Shown one piece after another: positions 42,855-50,295 of a stretch of DNA of 64,000 nucleotides (positions within the stretch are counted from its first letter, which is position 1; every line of letters begins with the position of its first letter). The notes under the pieces are model-generated. The model worked only from the letters and a program-made list of their open reading frames with translations. It had not been told where the DNA came from and searched no databases. The translations under genes were made by a program, and so were the position numbers. Source of the DNA: Streptomyces griseosporeus (GTDB lineage: Bacteria; Actinomycetota; Actinomycetes; Streptomycetales; Streptomycetaceae); contig NZ_BNBR01000001.1 in assembly GCF_014656055.1 (NCBI RefSeq), positions 1,488,001-1,552,000 on the forward strand. Reading direction: 5' to 3'.

Positions 42855-43544
42855 TCAGATGGCCATCGCCTCCTGCAGCCACCGGTTCACCCGGTACGGC
42901 AGCCACCAGGCGAGGTCGCCCACGCGCAGGACCAGGTGTTCCCCGGTCAGGTCGGCGAGGACGGGCGGGGGTATCTCGTGGTGGCCGGTGCCGGCGTCCA
43001 GGGCGGCGATGGCGGCGTGGTAGGCCGGTTCGTCCGTGGTGAAGCGGCGCAGCTCGCCCCAGCGGCGGTCGCGGATCTGGACGAAGCCGGGGCCCTGCCG
43101 CCACACGAACTTGCACAGGTAGTGGTGGGTGCGCCAGGCGTAGAGGGCGGCGTCCGCCTCGGGGAGCCCGTCGATGCGGCGCGGCGGATGCAGGTGGGAC
43201 AGCAGCTTCCACTGCTCGGCGCCGCCGTCGGCGGGCAGCCGCAGGTCCCAGTCGACCTGTACGGCGCGGGCGGTCAGCTCCCGGACCAGGCAGAGCAGGT
43301 CGACGGTCCGGCGCGCGGCGGCGGGGCCGTCGGCGGACAGGTCGACGGGCTCGTGGAGGGCGACGCGGCGGGCGCCGAGACGCCACAGACCGTCGCAGGT
43401 CTCGCCGGTCCCGCCGGTCTCCGCCGGCAGGTCGATCGTGCCGAGGGCCATGCCCGGCAGGGTGCGCGCCTCGTCGTCGAGGTCGCGCCACGCGGTCACG
43501 GAGATCCGCGCGGCGGCCGGCTTCTCGGCGGTCTGCGTCATCAT
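42855..43544 (-). CDS. DUF5825-like protein of the RiPP cluster
   Basis: 229 residues. I recall DUF5825 as a partner of RiPP radical SAM methyltransferases in actinobacteria; the assignment rests on position and overall look (LRDLDDEARTLPGMALG-type start, HPPRRIDGLPEADAALYAWRTHHYLCKFVWRQG, and RDRRWGELRRFTTDEPAYHAAI). The ATG at 43544 has GGAG 5 bases upstream. The gene starts 32 bases after the radical SAM stop, so it is the last gene of the operon. There is no membrane segment or metal motif. It may present the precursor peptide to the enzyme or regulate it; this is inference. Confidence 0.6.
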   Translation of the reverse strand: MMTQTAEKPAAARISVTAWRDLDDEARTLPGMALGTIDLPAETGGTGETCDGLWRLGARRVALHEPVDLSADGPAAARRTVDLLCLVRELTARAVQVDWDLRLPADGGAEQWKLLSHLHPPRRIDGLPEADAALYAWRTHHYLCKFVWRQGPGFVQIRDRRWGELRRFTTDEPAYHAAIAALDAGTGHHEIPPPVLADLTGEHLVLRVGDLAWWLPYRVNRWLQEAMAI

Positions 43545-43576
43545 GTGCGCTCCAGTGCTCGCGAAGGGGTCGGGGG

Positions 43577-45505
43577 TCAGGACAGGGCCGGTTCTTCCGC
43601 GCGGGCCGCCGGCCCGTCGGCCCGCACCCGGTGGGTGTGGCGCATGAAGTCCAGCCGCAGCAGGTCCTGGTTGACCGCGGACGGCGCGAGGTGCACGTAC
43701 TGCCCGGCGTCCGTGAACACGATCCCGTCGTCCACCCAGCCGTCGAGGAGCGCCCGCACCTCGTGTTCGCCGCGGGGCTCGGAGGTCTCCTCGGCCGCCT
43801 TGCGCCGCAGGGCGGCGACGGAGTGCGGCTGGTCCAGCAGCCGGAAGACGGCGATCTCGTACGGGTCCGTCAGCTCACGGGTGCGCCACGCGAAGCCGCT
43901 GCGCCGGCTCACCAGCACGATCCGCTCGCCCAGGTCCATGTGGGTCAGCCGGGCGTCGACATGCCGCTTCCGCCACAGCGCCAGCGCCGCGTTCAGCGCC
44001 TCGACGGTGTCCTCGCCGATGCCCCGCGCGGGTGCCTCGAAGACGTACGCGAGGTCGTACAGCTCCTCCTCGGGCAGGTCGTAGGTGAAGCGGTAGTGCT
44101 GCTCGGGGCGCAGGCCCGTGAAGCCCAGTTCGGGCTTGTCGAAGTAGGGGCTGAAGCGCTCGATGGCGATGCGGGCCGACAGGTCGACCGGCGGGTTGAG
44201 GTGTTCGAGGGCCGGGATCTGGCGGATGACGGGCGCGTAGTCGTCGTCCGTCTCGCCGGGGAAGCCGTGCAGGTAGTTCCAGGAGACGGACAGCCCGGTC
44301 TCGGCGGCGTCCCGCAGCATGCGCACGTTCTGGCAGCCGCTCACGCCCTTGTCCATCAGGTCCAGGACCCGGCTGTTGAGGCTCTCGATGCCCGGCTGGA
44401 CGTAGATGAGGCCCGCGTCGGCGAGGGTCTTCAGCTGCGCGCGGCGCATGTTGGCCTTGATCTCGATGTGCATGCGCAGGTCGTAGCCGCTGTCGATGAT
44501 GCGGGGCAGCACCGTGGAGAGGTACTTCATGTCGAGGATGTTGTCGACGACGTACATGTCGAGCACGCGGTGCCGGGCCGCGAGGTCCATGATCTCGTCG
44601 TAGAAGGTCTCGGGGCTCTTGCTGCGGAACTGCATGAAGGAGCCGTTCAGTCCGCAGAACGTGCAGTGGTGCTTCTCCCCCCACCAGCAGCCGCGCGCGC
44701 CCTCCACGACCAGTTTGGGCTCCACCCAGTTGCGTGCCACGGACTTCGCCAGCCGCTCGAAGTAGCCGCTGTAGTCGGGCGGCAGGATGGCCGCCGGCGG
44801 CAGCGGGCTGGTCGCCATCGGGTTGGCGACGCTGCTTCCGTCGGGCGCGCGGTGGCACAGCCCGGGTACGGCGGTCAGGTCGCCGGTACCGTCACGCAGG
44901 GCGGTCAGCAGCGCGGGGAAGGCGCTCTCGCCCTCGCCGCGCACGACGTGGTCGACGAAGGGGAAGTTGCGGTGCACCGCGGCGCCCTGCTCGGAGTCGC
45001 AGTTGGCGCCGCCCATGACCGTCACGATGTGCGGTGCGAGCGCCTTGACGTGCCGGGCGGCGGCGAGGGCGGCGGTGTTCTGCTGGAAGGTGGAGGTGAA
45101 GCCGACCACGTCCGGCTCCGCCGCGACGATCGCCCGCGCGATCTCCTCGACGAACTCCGGTACGACCCGGTGCAGTTCCTTCGTCATCCGCATCCGCGAC
45201 CTGCGCAGCTTCGGCGTCATCACCCGGGTGAACTCCTCGTCCTTCCACTCCGGGTCGTCGTAGAGCGCGGAGGAGAACACCCAGTCGCCGCAGCCGAGGA
45301 AGTAGGAGGACAGCGCGTAGTACTCGTAGTCCTGCGCGGTGAACTCGGTGCGGCGGGTGATCCAGTCGGTGAACTCCAGGTTGGCGTGCAGCACGTCGCA
45401 GGTGGCGTCCGGCACGCGCTCGTCGACGCTGCGCTTGAGGATGCCGAGGGCCAGCGAGGGCAGGTCGATCGGGGACCAGGGCATGTTGACCAGCAGAACG
45501 CGCAC
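43577..45505 (-). CDS. RiPP-maturation radical SAM enzyme, cobalamin-binding type
   Basis: 642 residues. The N-terminal half (about 1-215) is a cobalamin-binding-like Rossmann fold with VVGFTSTFQQNTAALAAAR and VMGGANCDSEQG. The radical SAM core has GCWWGEKHHCTFCGLNG, a Cys-x7-Cys-x2-Cys motif (Cys 273, 281, 284) in place of CxxxCxxC, as in the RiPP C-methyltransferase family TIGR03975. WNYLHGFPGETDDDY and the C-terminal tail complete it. It should methylate or otherwise modify unactivated carbons of the precursor peptide. GTG start at 45503-45505 with AAGGAG. It follows the 39-codon precursor gene, with a strong hairpin between, and is followed by DUF5825. Confidence 0.88.
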   Translation of the reverse strand: MRVLLVNMPWSPIDLPSLALGILKRSVDERVPDATCDVLHANLEFTDWITRRTEFTAQDYEYYALSSYFLGCGDWVFSSALYDDPEWKDEEFTRVMTPKLRRSRMRMTKELHRVVPEFVEEIARAIVAAEPDVVGFTSTFQQNTAALAAARHVKALAPHIVTVMGGANCDSEQGAAVHRNFPFVDHVVRGEGESAFPALLTALRDGTGDLTAVPGLCHRAPDGSSVANPMATSPLPPAAILPPDYSGYFERLAKSVARNWVEPKLVVEGARGCWWGEKHHCTFCGLNGSFMQFRSKSPETFYDEIMDLAARHRVLDMYVVDNILDMKYLSTVLPRIIDSGYDLRMHIEIKANMRRAQLKTLADAGLIYVQPGIESLNSRVLDLMDKGVSGCQNVRMLRDAAETGLSVSWNYLHGFPGETDDDYAPVIRQIPALEHLNPPVDLSARIAIERFSPYFDKPELGFTGLRPEQHYRFTYDLPEEELYDLAYVFEAPARGIGEDTVEALNAALALWRKRHVDARLTHMDLGERIVLVSRRSGFAWRTRELTDPYEIAVFRLLDQPHSVAALRRKAAEETSEPRGEHEVRALLDGWVDDGIVFTDAGQYVHLAPSAVNQDLLRLDFMRHTHRVRADGPAARAEEPALS

Positions 45506-45552
45506 GGCTTGCTCCTTGAAACGGGACGGCGGGGAGACGGGGAGGGGCGGAG

Positions 45553-45584
45553 CCCGGCCGGCCCCGTGCGCGGGGCCGGCCGGG
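45553..45584 (-). terminator. 14-bp perfect hairpin between precursor and radical SAM gene
   Basis: CCCGGCCGGCCCCG (45553-45566) and CGGGGCCGGCCGGG (45571-45584) pair perfectly with a 4-base loop TGCG. It begins 7 bases after the precursor stop on the minus strand. It probably acts as a partial terminator or 3' stabiliser, giving more precursor than enzyme, as in many RiPP operons. Confidence 0.8.
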
Positions 45585-45590
45585 TGGTGA

Positions 45591-45710
45591 TCAGTCCTCG
45601 TCGCCCTCGTCGGCGTTCCGGAACGGAACGGTGATGGTGATGCCGATGCCGGGCTTGCGGTTCTCCTCCTCGTCCGCGAGCGGATCGTTGTGGATGATGT
45701 CCTTCTGCAC
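45591..45710 (-). CDS. Putative RiPP precursor peptide, 39 residues
   Basis: Too short for usual gene calling. GTG at 45708-45710 with GGGAG 6 bases upstream; stop TGA at 45591-45593. The peptide begins VQKDIIHNDPLADEEEN, then KPGIGITITVPFRN (residues 19-32), then an acidic tail ADEGDED. The middle is a run of alternating beta-branched residues (IGITITV) with no Cys and no Ser, fitting a target of carbon methylation. It sits between the S9 peptidase (16 bases) and the radical SAM gene, in the same direction. I know no family with this sequence; the identification is by position, RBS, base composition and enzyme context. Confidence 0.75.
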   Translation of the reverse strand: MQKDIIHNDPLADEEENRKPGIGITITVPFRNADEGDED

Positions 45711-45726
45711 GGTGCTCTCCCTTCGT

Positions 45727-47565
45727 TCAGTGGGTGGTTCGTGCCGGCCCGGGCCGCCGAGTGAGCGGCGGCTCCGGGCTCCCCCGTTGGCCGGGGGAGT
45801 CGGGGGTGACCGGGCCCGGGGGCGCGGTCAGTCGGCGGCTCAGGAACGTCATCGCGCGCCGCAGTACGGCGACATGGGCGGCGCCGTCGTATCCGTCGTG
45901 GCCGGTGTCGAGCCACATCGCCTCGTGCGGGACGCCGGCGGCGTCGAGGGCGCTGAGGTAGGAACGGATCTGGTCCGGGGGGCACTTGGTGTCCCGGGTG
46001 GCGCCGACCACGAGCAGCGGCGCGGTGACGCGGGGCGCGTAGCTGAGCGGTGAGCTGCGCGCGTAGCGTTCGGGCACCTCGTCCGGGGTGCCGCCGAACA
46101 GCCGCAGGTCCAGGGCGCGCAGCGCGGACGTCGAGGAGCGGTGCGCGGCGGCCCAGTCGGCGAGCGGCTTCACGGCGATGCCCGCCTGCCACAGACCGGG
46201 GCGGGTGCCCAGGGCGAGGAGCACCAGGTACGCCCCCCAGGACACGCCCCACAGGGCCGTCGCGTCGGGTGCGGCGAGCCCGCGGCGCAGCAGGTCGGCG
46301 CGGACGGCGGCGAGGTCCTGGACCTGGGTGTGGCCGACTCCGGCGGTGAAGGCGCGCCGCCAGCGGGGGCCGTAGCCGGTGGAGCCGCGGTAGTTGACGC
46401 GGGCCACGGAGTAACCGGAGGCGACGAGGGAGTGGACGGTGGCGTCGTAGGCGTCGCGGTCCTGGTCGGCGGGGCCGCCGTGGACGAGGAAGACGAGGGG
46501 CGCGGGCCGGCCGGGGGCGGCGGTGCCGGGGAGGCTGAGCAGGGTGTGGACGGGGCCGTCGGGCGTGGGGGTCCACAGGTCCTGGTGGTGGCCGGGCACG
46601 TGCGGCGGGGTGCCGGTCACCGGCGGCAGCGGCGTGTCGTCGGTGGCGCGCAGCACCGGCGGGTGCGCGGCGTCGGTCCACAGGTAGTGCAGGCCGCCGC
46701 CGGGGCGGGGCGCGGCGTCCAGGATCGTGCCGGGCGGTGTGGGGACGCGGGTGCGGCGGCGGGCCGTCAGGTCGACGCGGTGCAGCAGGGAGCGGCCGTG
46801 GCGGTCCTGCCGTACGAGGACCGCGCGGCTGTCCGGGTACCAGCGGGCGGTGATCTCCGTGTCGAACGCGCACCAGTCGTGGACGGTCGTCCCGGCGGCC
46901 GGGGTCCAGGTGGCGAGGAGGTAGTGGTCGTCGGTCTGGTGCACGAGGAGCAGTTCGCGCCCGCCGTCCGGGCGGAAGCCGCGGCACCACTGACGGGCGG
47001 CTCCGGCCGGGGATACGGCCGTGACGGCGCCGGCCGGGTCGAGCAGCGTGACGGCGCCGTCCGCGCCGGTCACGGCGAGCAGGCCGCCGTCGGGGGCGAT
47101 GCCGTGCAGGGTGAGCGGGGCGGGAGCGGTGAGGAGCCGCCGCGCGGGGTGTCCCTTGCGTCCGAGGTGGACGGTGGCGGTGCGGCCGTCGGAGAGGGCG
47201 ACGGCCGTGGTGCCGTCGGCGGCGAAGGCGAGGCCGCAGGGGAGGCCGGGCGGGAGGCCGGGCAGGCCCGGGGAGTCCGGGAGTCCGCCCGCTAATTCGC
47301 CGGAGAAGGGCCGGTGGCGCCAGGTGCCGTGGCCGTCCGGGTCCTCGTCGAACCACCAGATGCCGGCATCGTGGTCGATGGCGCAGTGAAACGTTCCGGC
47401 GGGTCGGGAGGTCACCTGCCGCGCCCGGCGGGACGTGGCCTCCCAGGAGAAGACCTCGCAGCGGCCGTCCGCGTCCGCCGTGAACACCATGCGGGCGGGG
47501 TCGCGGGGACAGGCCTCGGGTAACGCGCTGCGGAAGACCTGGTAGCGGGGGGCGGTGTCGCTCAT
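45727..47565 (-). CDS. S9 prolyl-oligopeptidase-like peptidase of the RiPP cluster
   Basis: 612 residues. The N-terminal two thirds is a beta-propeller of WD-like repeats. The C-terminal alpha/beta hydrolase has LVFLVHGGPADQDR (oxyanion HGGP), WGVSWGAYLVL (Gly-x-Ser-x-Gly nucleophile), GATRDTKCPP (Asp) and DTGHDGYDG (His), a complete triad. It could cleave the precursor's leader or tail. The ATG at 47565 overlaps the MFS stop (ATGA). Codons 15 (47521-47523) and 91 (47293-47295) are TTA, so the gene probably depends on bldA tRNA. No signal peptide, so it acts in the cytoplasm. Confidence 0.85.
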   Translation of the reverse strand: MSDTAPRYQVFRSALPEACPRDPARMVFTADADGRCEVFSWEATSRRARQVTSRPAGTFHCAIDHDAGIWWFDEDPDGHGTWRHRPFSGELAGGLPDSPGLPGLPPGLPCGLAFAADGTTAVALSDGRTATVHLGRKGHPARRLLTAPAPLTLHGIAPDGGLLAVTGADGAVTLLDPAGAVTAVSPAGAARQWCRGFRPDGGRELLLVHQTDDHYLLATWTPAAGTTVHDWCAFDTEITARWYPDSRAVLVRQDRHGRSLLHRVDLTARRRTRVPTPPGTILDAAPRPGGGLHYLWTDAAHPPVLRATDDTPLPPVTGTPPHVPGHHQDLWTPTPDGPVHTLLSLPGTAAPGRPAPLVFLVHGGPADQDRDAYDATVHSLVASGYSVARVNYRGSTGYGPRWRRAFTAGVGHTQVQDLAAVRADLLRRGLAAPDATALWGVSWGAYLVLLALGTRPGLWQAGIAVKPLADWAAAHRSSTSALRALDLRLFGGTPDEVPERYARSSPLSYAPRVTAPLLVVGATRDTKCPPDQIRSYLSALDAAGVPHEAMWLDTGHDGYDGAAHVAVLRRAMTFLSRRLTAPPGPVTPDSPGQRGSPEPPLTRRPGPARTTH

Positions 47566-48872
47566 GGGCGTTCGTCCTCTCCCGCGGACGGGCGTGCGGC
47601 CGGCGCCGGCTGGTCGGTACGGGGGCGCGCGTCCGTCTCCTCGGCACGCGGACGGGCGTCCGCCTCCGCGGTCAGCGACCGGCCCGCCGCGCCCTGCGTG
47701 TACACGGCGAGCAGGGCCAGCAGCGCCAGGCACAGCACGGCCGGGGTGTGCGGGCCCCGCCACGTCACCAGGCCCGCGGCGAGCGCCGGGCAGCCGGCCG
47801 CCGCCAGCGCGGCCGCGGCGCCGACCGCCGCGCCCGCCTGCGACTGGACCTCGCGCGGTACGGCCCGCACCAGGACACCGGACAGGACGACGGTGACCGT
47901 CGGCAGCAGCAGCGCCAGCAGGGCGAAGCCCGTGGCGTAGCTCGCGGCCGCGTCCGCGGTGACCAGGACGCCGGCCGGGACGAGCAGCAGCCAGGTCGCC
48001 AGGACGACGGCGCGCCGCGCGCCCAGGCGGATCACGAGCCCCGGCGCGAGCAGGGCGCCCAGCAGGCCGGCCGCTCCGGAGGCGCTGAGGACGAGGCCGA
48101 CGGTGGTGCCGCCGTCGAGCACGAACATCGCGGTGTACGACAGCAGCGTCACCAGCACCGAGGCGGCCGACGCCCACACCAGGACCATCCGCAGCGGGGC
48201 AGAGCCGAGGACCGTCCGGAAACCGGAGGTCACGGGCGTTCTGCGGCGTCCGGGCGCAACGGGGGTGTCGAGCGGTGCGCGCAGCGCCCGGATGCCGAGC
48301 GCGGTCGCGGCGTAGGACAGGGCGTCGGCCAGGAACGGCAGGGGCCGGGCCGCCTCGAACAGGGCGCCGCCGAGGCCGGGGCCAACGACGAGGGCCGCCT
48401 GGTCGCCGGCCTGGAGTCCGGCCGCGCCCCGCGTGACGTCCTCGGGCCGCGCCACATGGGCCAGCGCTCCCCGGGCCGCCGCTTCGTGGGCGAAGGCGCA
48501 CAGCCGCTCGGTGAAGGCGAGGCCGAGGACGGCCCACAAGGGCGGACGCCACCAGAACAGGGCGGCGGTCAGCCCGCTCATCGCGGCGGCGGCGAGTGCC
48601 GCCGAGCCGATCAGCAGGGCGCGCCGGTGCCCGTGGTCGGCGGGCCGCGCCACCACGGGTCCGAGGACGACCCCGGCGACGGCGACGGCGCTGGCGAAGG
48701 ATCCCGCCGCGGCGGCCGGATGCCCCAGGTCGAGGATCAGCAGCGGCAGGACGATCCCGGAGGCCTGGGTGCCGAGGCCGTCGATCGCGTTGGTCCACCA
48801 CAGGATCCGCAGATCCCGTCGGCTCTTGCGGGGCGCCGGTGCCGGTGATGCCGGCGACGACGGCTCGTTCAC
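47562..48872 (-). CDS. MFS transporter of the RiPP cluster
   Basis: 436 residues, twelve predicted membrane segments. MFS fold with LGPVVARPADHGHRRALLIG (loop 2-3 motif), and a long hydrophilic C-tail rich in Pro, Ala, Arg and Asp. The GTG at 48870-48872 has AAGGAGG 9 bases upstream, and it is the first gene of the operon after a 100-base leader. Probably exports the mature peptide, with possible immunity. A similar class of MFS protein lies in the ATP-grasp cluster at 10.6 kb. Substrate untested. Confidence 0.82.
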   Translation of the reverse strand: MNEPSSPASPAPAPRKSRRDLRILWWTNAIDGLGTQASGIVLPLLILDLGHPAAAAGSFASAVAVAGVVLGPVVARPADHGHRRALLIGSAALAAAAMSGLTAALFWWRPPLWAVLGLAFTERLCAFAHEAAARGALAHVARPEDVTRGAAGLQAGDQAALVVGPGLGGALFEAARPLPFLADALSYAATALGIRALRAPLDTPVAPGRRRTPVTSGFRTVLGSAPLRMVLVWASAASVLVTLLSYTAMFVLDGGTTVGLVLSASGAAGLLGALLAPGLVIRLGARRAVVLATWLLLVPAGVLVTADAAASYATGFALLALLLPTVTVVLSGVLVRAVPREVQSQAGAAVGAAAALAAAGCPALAAGLVTWRGPHTPAVLCLALLALLAVYTQGAAGRSLTAEADARPRAEETDARPRTDQPAPAARPSAGEDERP

Positions 48873-48910
48873 GATCGTTCACCTCCTTGCGCAGCGCGTG
48901 CGAAGCCGAC

Positions 48911-48932
48911 GGGCCGGTCGAACAACCGGCCC
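48911..48932 (-). other. Hairpin in the RiPP operon leader
   Basis: GGGCCGGT (48911-48918) pairs with ACCGGCCC (48925-48932) across a 6-base loop. It is about 40 bases upstream of the MFS start and lies inside the 5' leader, so it may regulate initiation or elongation. Confidence 0.5.
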
Positions 48933-48943
48933 GAGGTGGAGAA

Positions 48944-48965
48944 ATCGTGTGCTGATCGTGTGCTG
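48944..48965 (-). promoter_or_regulatory. 11-bp direct repeat just after the RiPP transcription start
   Basis: ATCGTGTGCTG occurs twice, back to back (48944-48954 and 48955-48965). With the -10 at 48984-48989, it falls about +12 to +33, a good place for a repressor to bind. Confidence 0.5.
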
Positions 48966-48983
48966 TCGGTGAAAGCGAGCCGG

Positions 48984-49013
48984 AGCCTAGCCACGGGTTC
49001 GCGACGCCCACAA
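48984..49013 (-). promoter_or_regulatory. Promoter of the RiPP operon
   Basis: On the minus strand, -35 TTGTGG (49013-49008) and -10 TAGGCT (48989-48984) are separated by 18 bases, a good match to the vegetative-type promoter. The start site would be near 48977, giving a leader of about 105 bases before the MFS GTG. Confidence 0.6.
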
Positions 49014-49399
49014 GGGTCAGGTGGACGTGGCGGGCGGGACCGGAGAGGCAACTTTGACCAAGAAGAATCTGGTCGGCGACGCCCGTGGCATGCCGTTCGG
49101 CGGACACCGCGGCCTGGGCGGGCGGCCGGTGGACCCGTGAGCGGCGCCCGTCGCTGCCGCACACCTGGCAGACGCGCGTCGCACGCGGTCCAGGGCACGG
49201 GGCGTGCCGTGACCGCGCCCGGCACCGGTCAAGCGGAATCTTCCCCAAGGGGTTGCGCGAATCGTTCGGGAGTCATCGACTCCCGTCCGCCGCGCAGGAG
49301 TCGGCACGGCATCCGCCCACACTCCGCCCACCCGGCCATTGGCCGAGAATGCGTCCGGCCTCGCACGTCGCCCGTCATCCCCGCGGGGCGGAGGGGGGC

Positions 49400-50026
49400 T
49401 TACGGCGCCGCCGTCCAGCGCGGTGCGGTGTCGGCCCACGCCCTGTCCCACGCGGCGAGTTGGCGGCGCTGGACGACGCGGGAGGTGACGCCGTAGGCGG
49501 CGATCGAGGCGGCCGGGACGCCGAGCGCGGCGATGATGGCCGACCCTCGGACCCGGTTGCGTATCTGATCCGGCGTCAGAGGCGGCTCGGTGAGTTGTCC
49601 GTCGGCGCCGACCCAGACGCGCAGGGTGCTGCCCTTGGACAGGGCGGGCGGAACGTCGGTCGTGGCGGTGCGGGGGCGGCCCTCGGGGTCGGTGTAGCGG
49701 ACCTGTGCCGGGTAACGGGTGCCGCGCGCTTCGGCGGAGCCCGGTTCCGGGTGGTGCCGGGCGCTCTCCAGGAGGGTCGCGGTGGTCGCGTGGCGGGTCT
49801 GCGCCTGCCGCCGGGCGGTTTGGGTGGCACGGTCGTGGGCCGCGTCGGCCGCCAGCACCACGGCTGCCGGTGTGGCGGCCGACGCGGTCAGGAGCAGGGC
49901 GAGGCCGATCCAGCCCTGGACCAGGTCGCTGCGGCGGCGCAGCGGGTTGCGCCGCAGCCGCCACGACAGGACCCGGGGCGGCCTCCTGGCGGGCGGGGGT
50001 GGGGGTACGGCGGTGCGGCCGGGCAC
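49400..50026 (-). CDS. Rv1733c-like membrane protein
   Basis: 208 residues from the GTG at 50024-50026, with AAGGAGG 5 bases upstream; the longer open frame is read through a tandem repeat and is not credible. Arrangement: a Pro/Arg-rich start, LRRNPLRRRSDLVQGW, membrane helix LALLLTASAATPAAVVLAA, an outer loop with PAQVRYTDPEGRPRTA and STLRVWVGADGQL, then a second helix SAIIAALGVPAASIAAYGV and a basic tail. This two-helix layout matches the Rv1733c family of actinobacterial membrane proteins, often induced by hypoxia or stress in mycobacteria. Function unknown. The 48-bp tandem repeat lies upstream of its start. Confidence 0.7.
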   Translation of the reverse strand: MPGRTAVPPPPPARRPPRVLSWRLRRNPLRRRSDLVQGWIGLALLLTASAATPAAVVLAADAAHDRATQTARRQAQTRHATTATLLESARHHPEPGSAEARGTRYPAQVRYTDPEGRPRTATTDVPPALSKGSTLRVWVGADGQLTEPPLTPDQIRNRVRGSAIIAALGVPAASIAAYGVTSRVVQRRQLAAWDRAWADTAPRWTAAP

Positions 50027-50100
50027 GGGTCCTCCTTCCGGCGACCGACGCGGCGGGTGGGGGTCGGGGGTGGGGGTGAGGGGTCGGGGGTGGAGGTAGG

Positions 50101-50286
50101 GCCGAGGACGGGCCGGCCGAGCGGGACCGACGCGGCAAGGCGGGGTGGGCCGAGGACGGCCCGGCTCGGTGACGCCGACGCGACAAGGCGGGGTGGGCCA
50201 AGCACGGGCCGGCTCAATGACACCGACGAGGCACGGCGGGGTGGGCAGAGACGGCCCGGCCGGATGACGCCGACGAGGCACCGCGG
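50101..50286. repeat. 48-bp tandem repeat, about four copies
   Basis: Units begin at 50101, 50149, 50197 and 50245, each starting GCCGAGGACGG or a close variant, running through GACxCCGACGxGxCAAGGCGG. The period is exactly 48, and the copies differ at about a fifth of positions. It fills the gap between the Rv1733c-like gene and the MreB-like gene. The period is a multiple of three and open on the minus strand (16-residue PTPPCRVG repeats), but I see no start there, so I treat it as non-coding. Confidence 0.85.
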
Positions 50287-50295
50287 CGGCCCTGC

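Larger units (their letters stand above)
48873..49399. other. 527-base region upstream of the RiPP operon
   Basis: Holds the presumed RiPP promoter (48984-49013), its 5' leader with a hairpin and a direct repeat (listed separately) and then, from about 49020 to 49399, sequence in which I see no gene. The Rv1733c-like gene reads in the same direction and ends at 49400. Confidence 0.5.

Noticed and set aside
45727..49248. Long open frame over the S9 peptidase and the MFS gene
   Set aside because: The MFS and peptidase frames overlap only in ATGA; the extra residues are shadow of the MFS gene.
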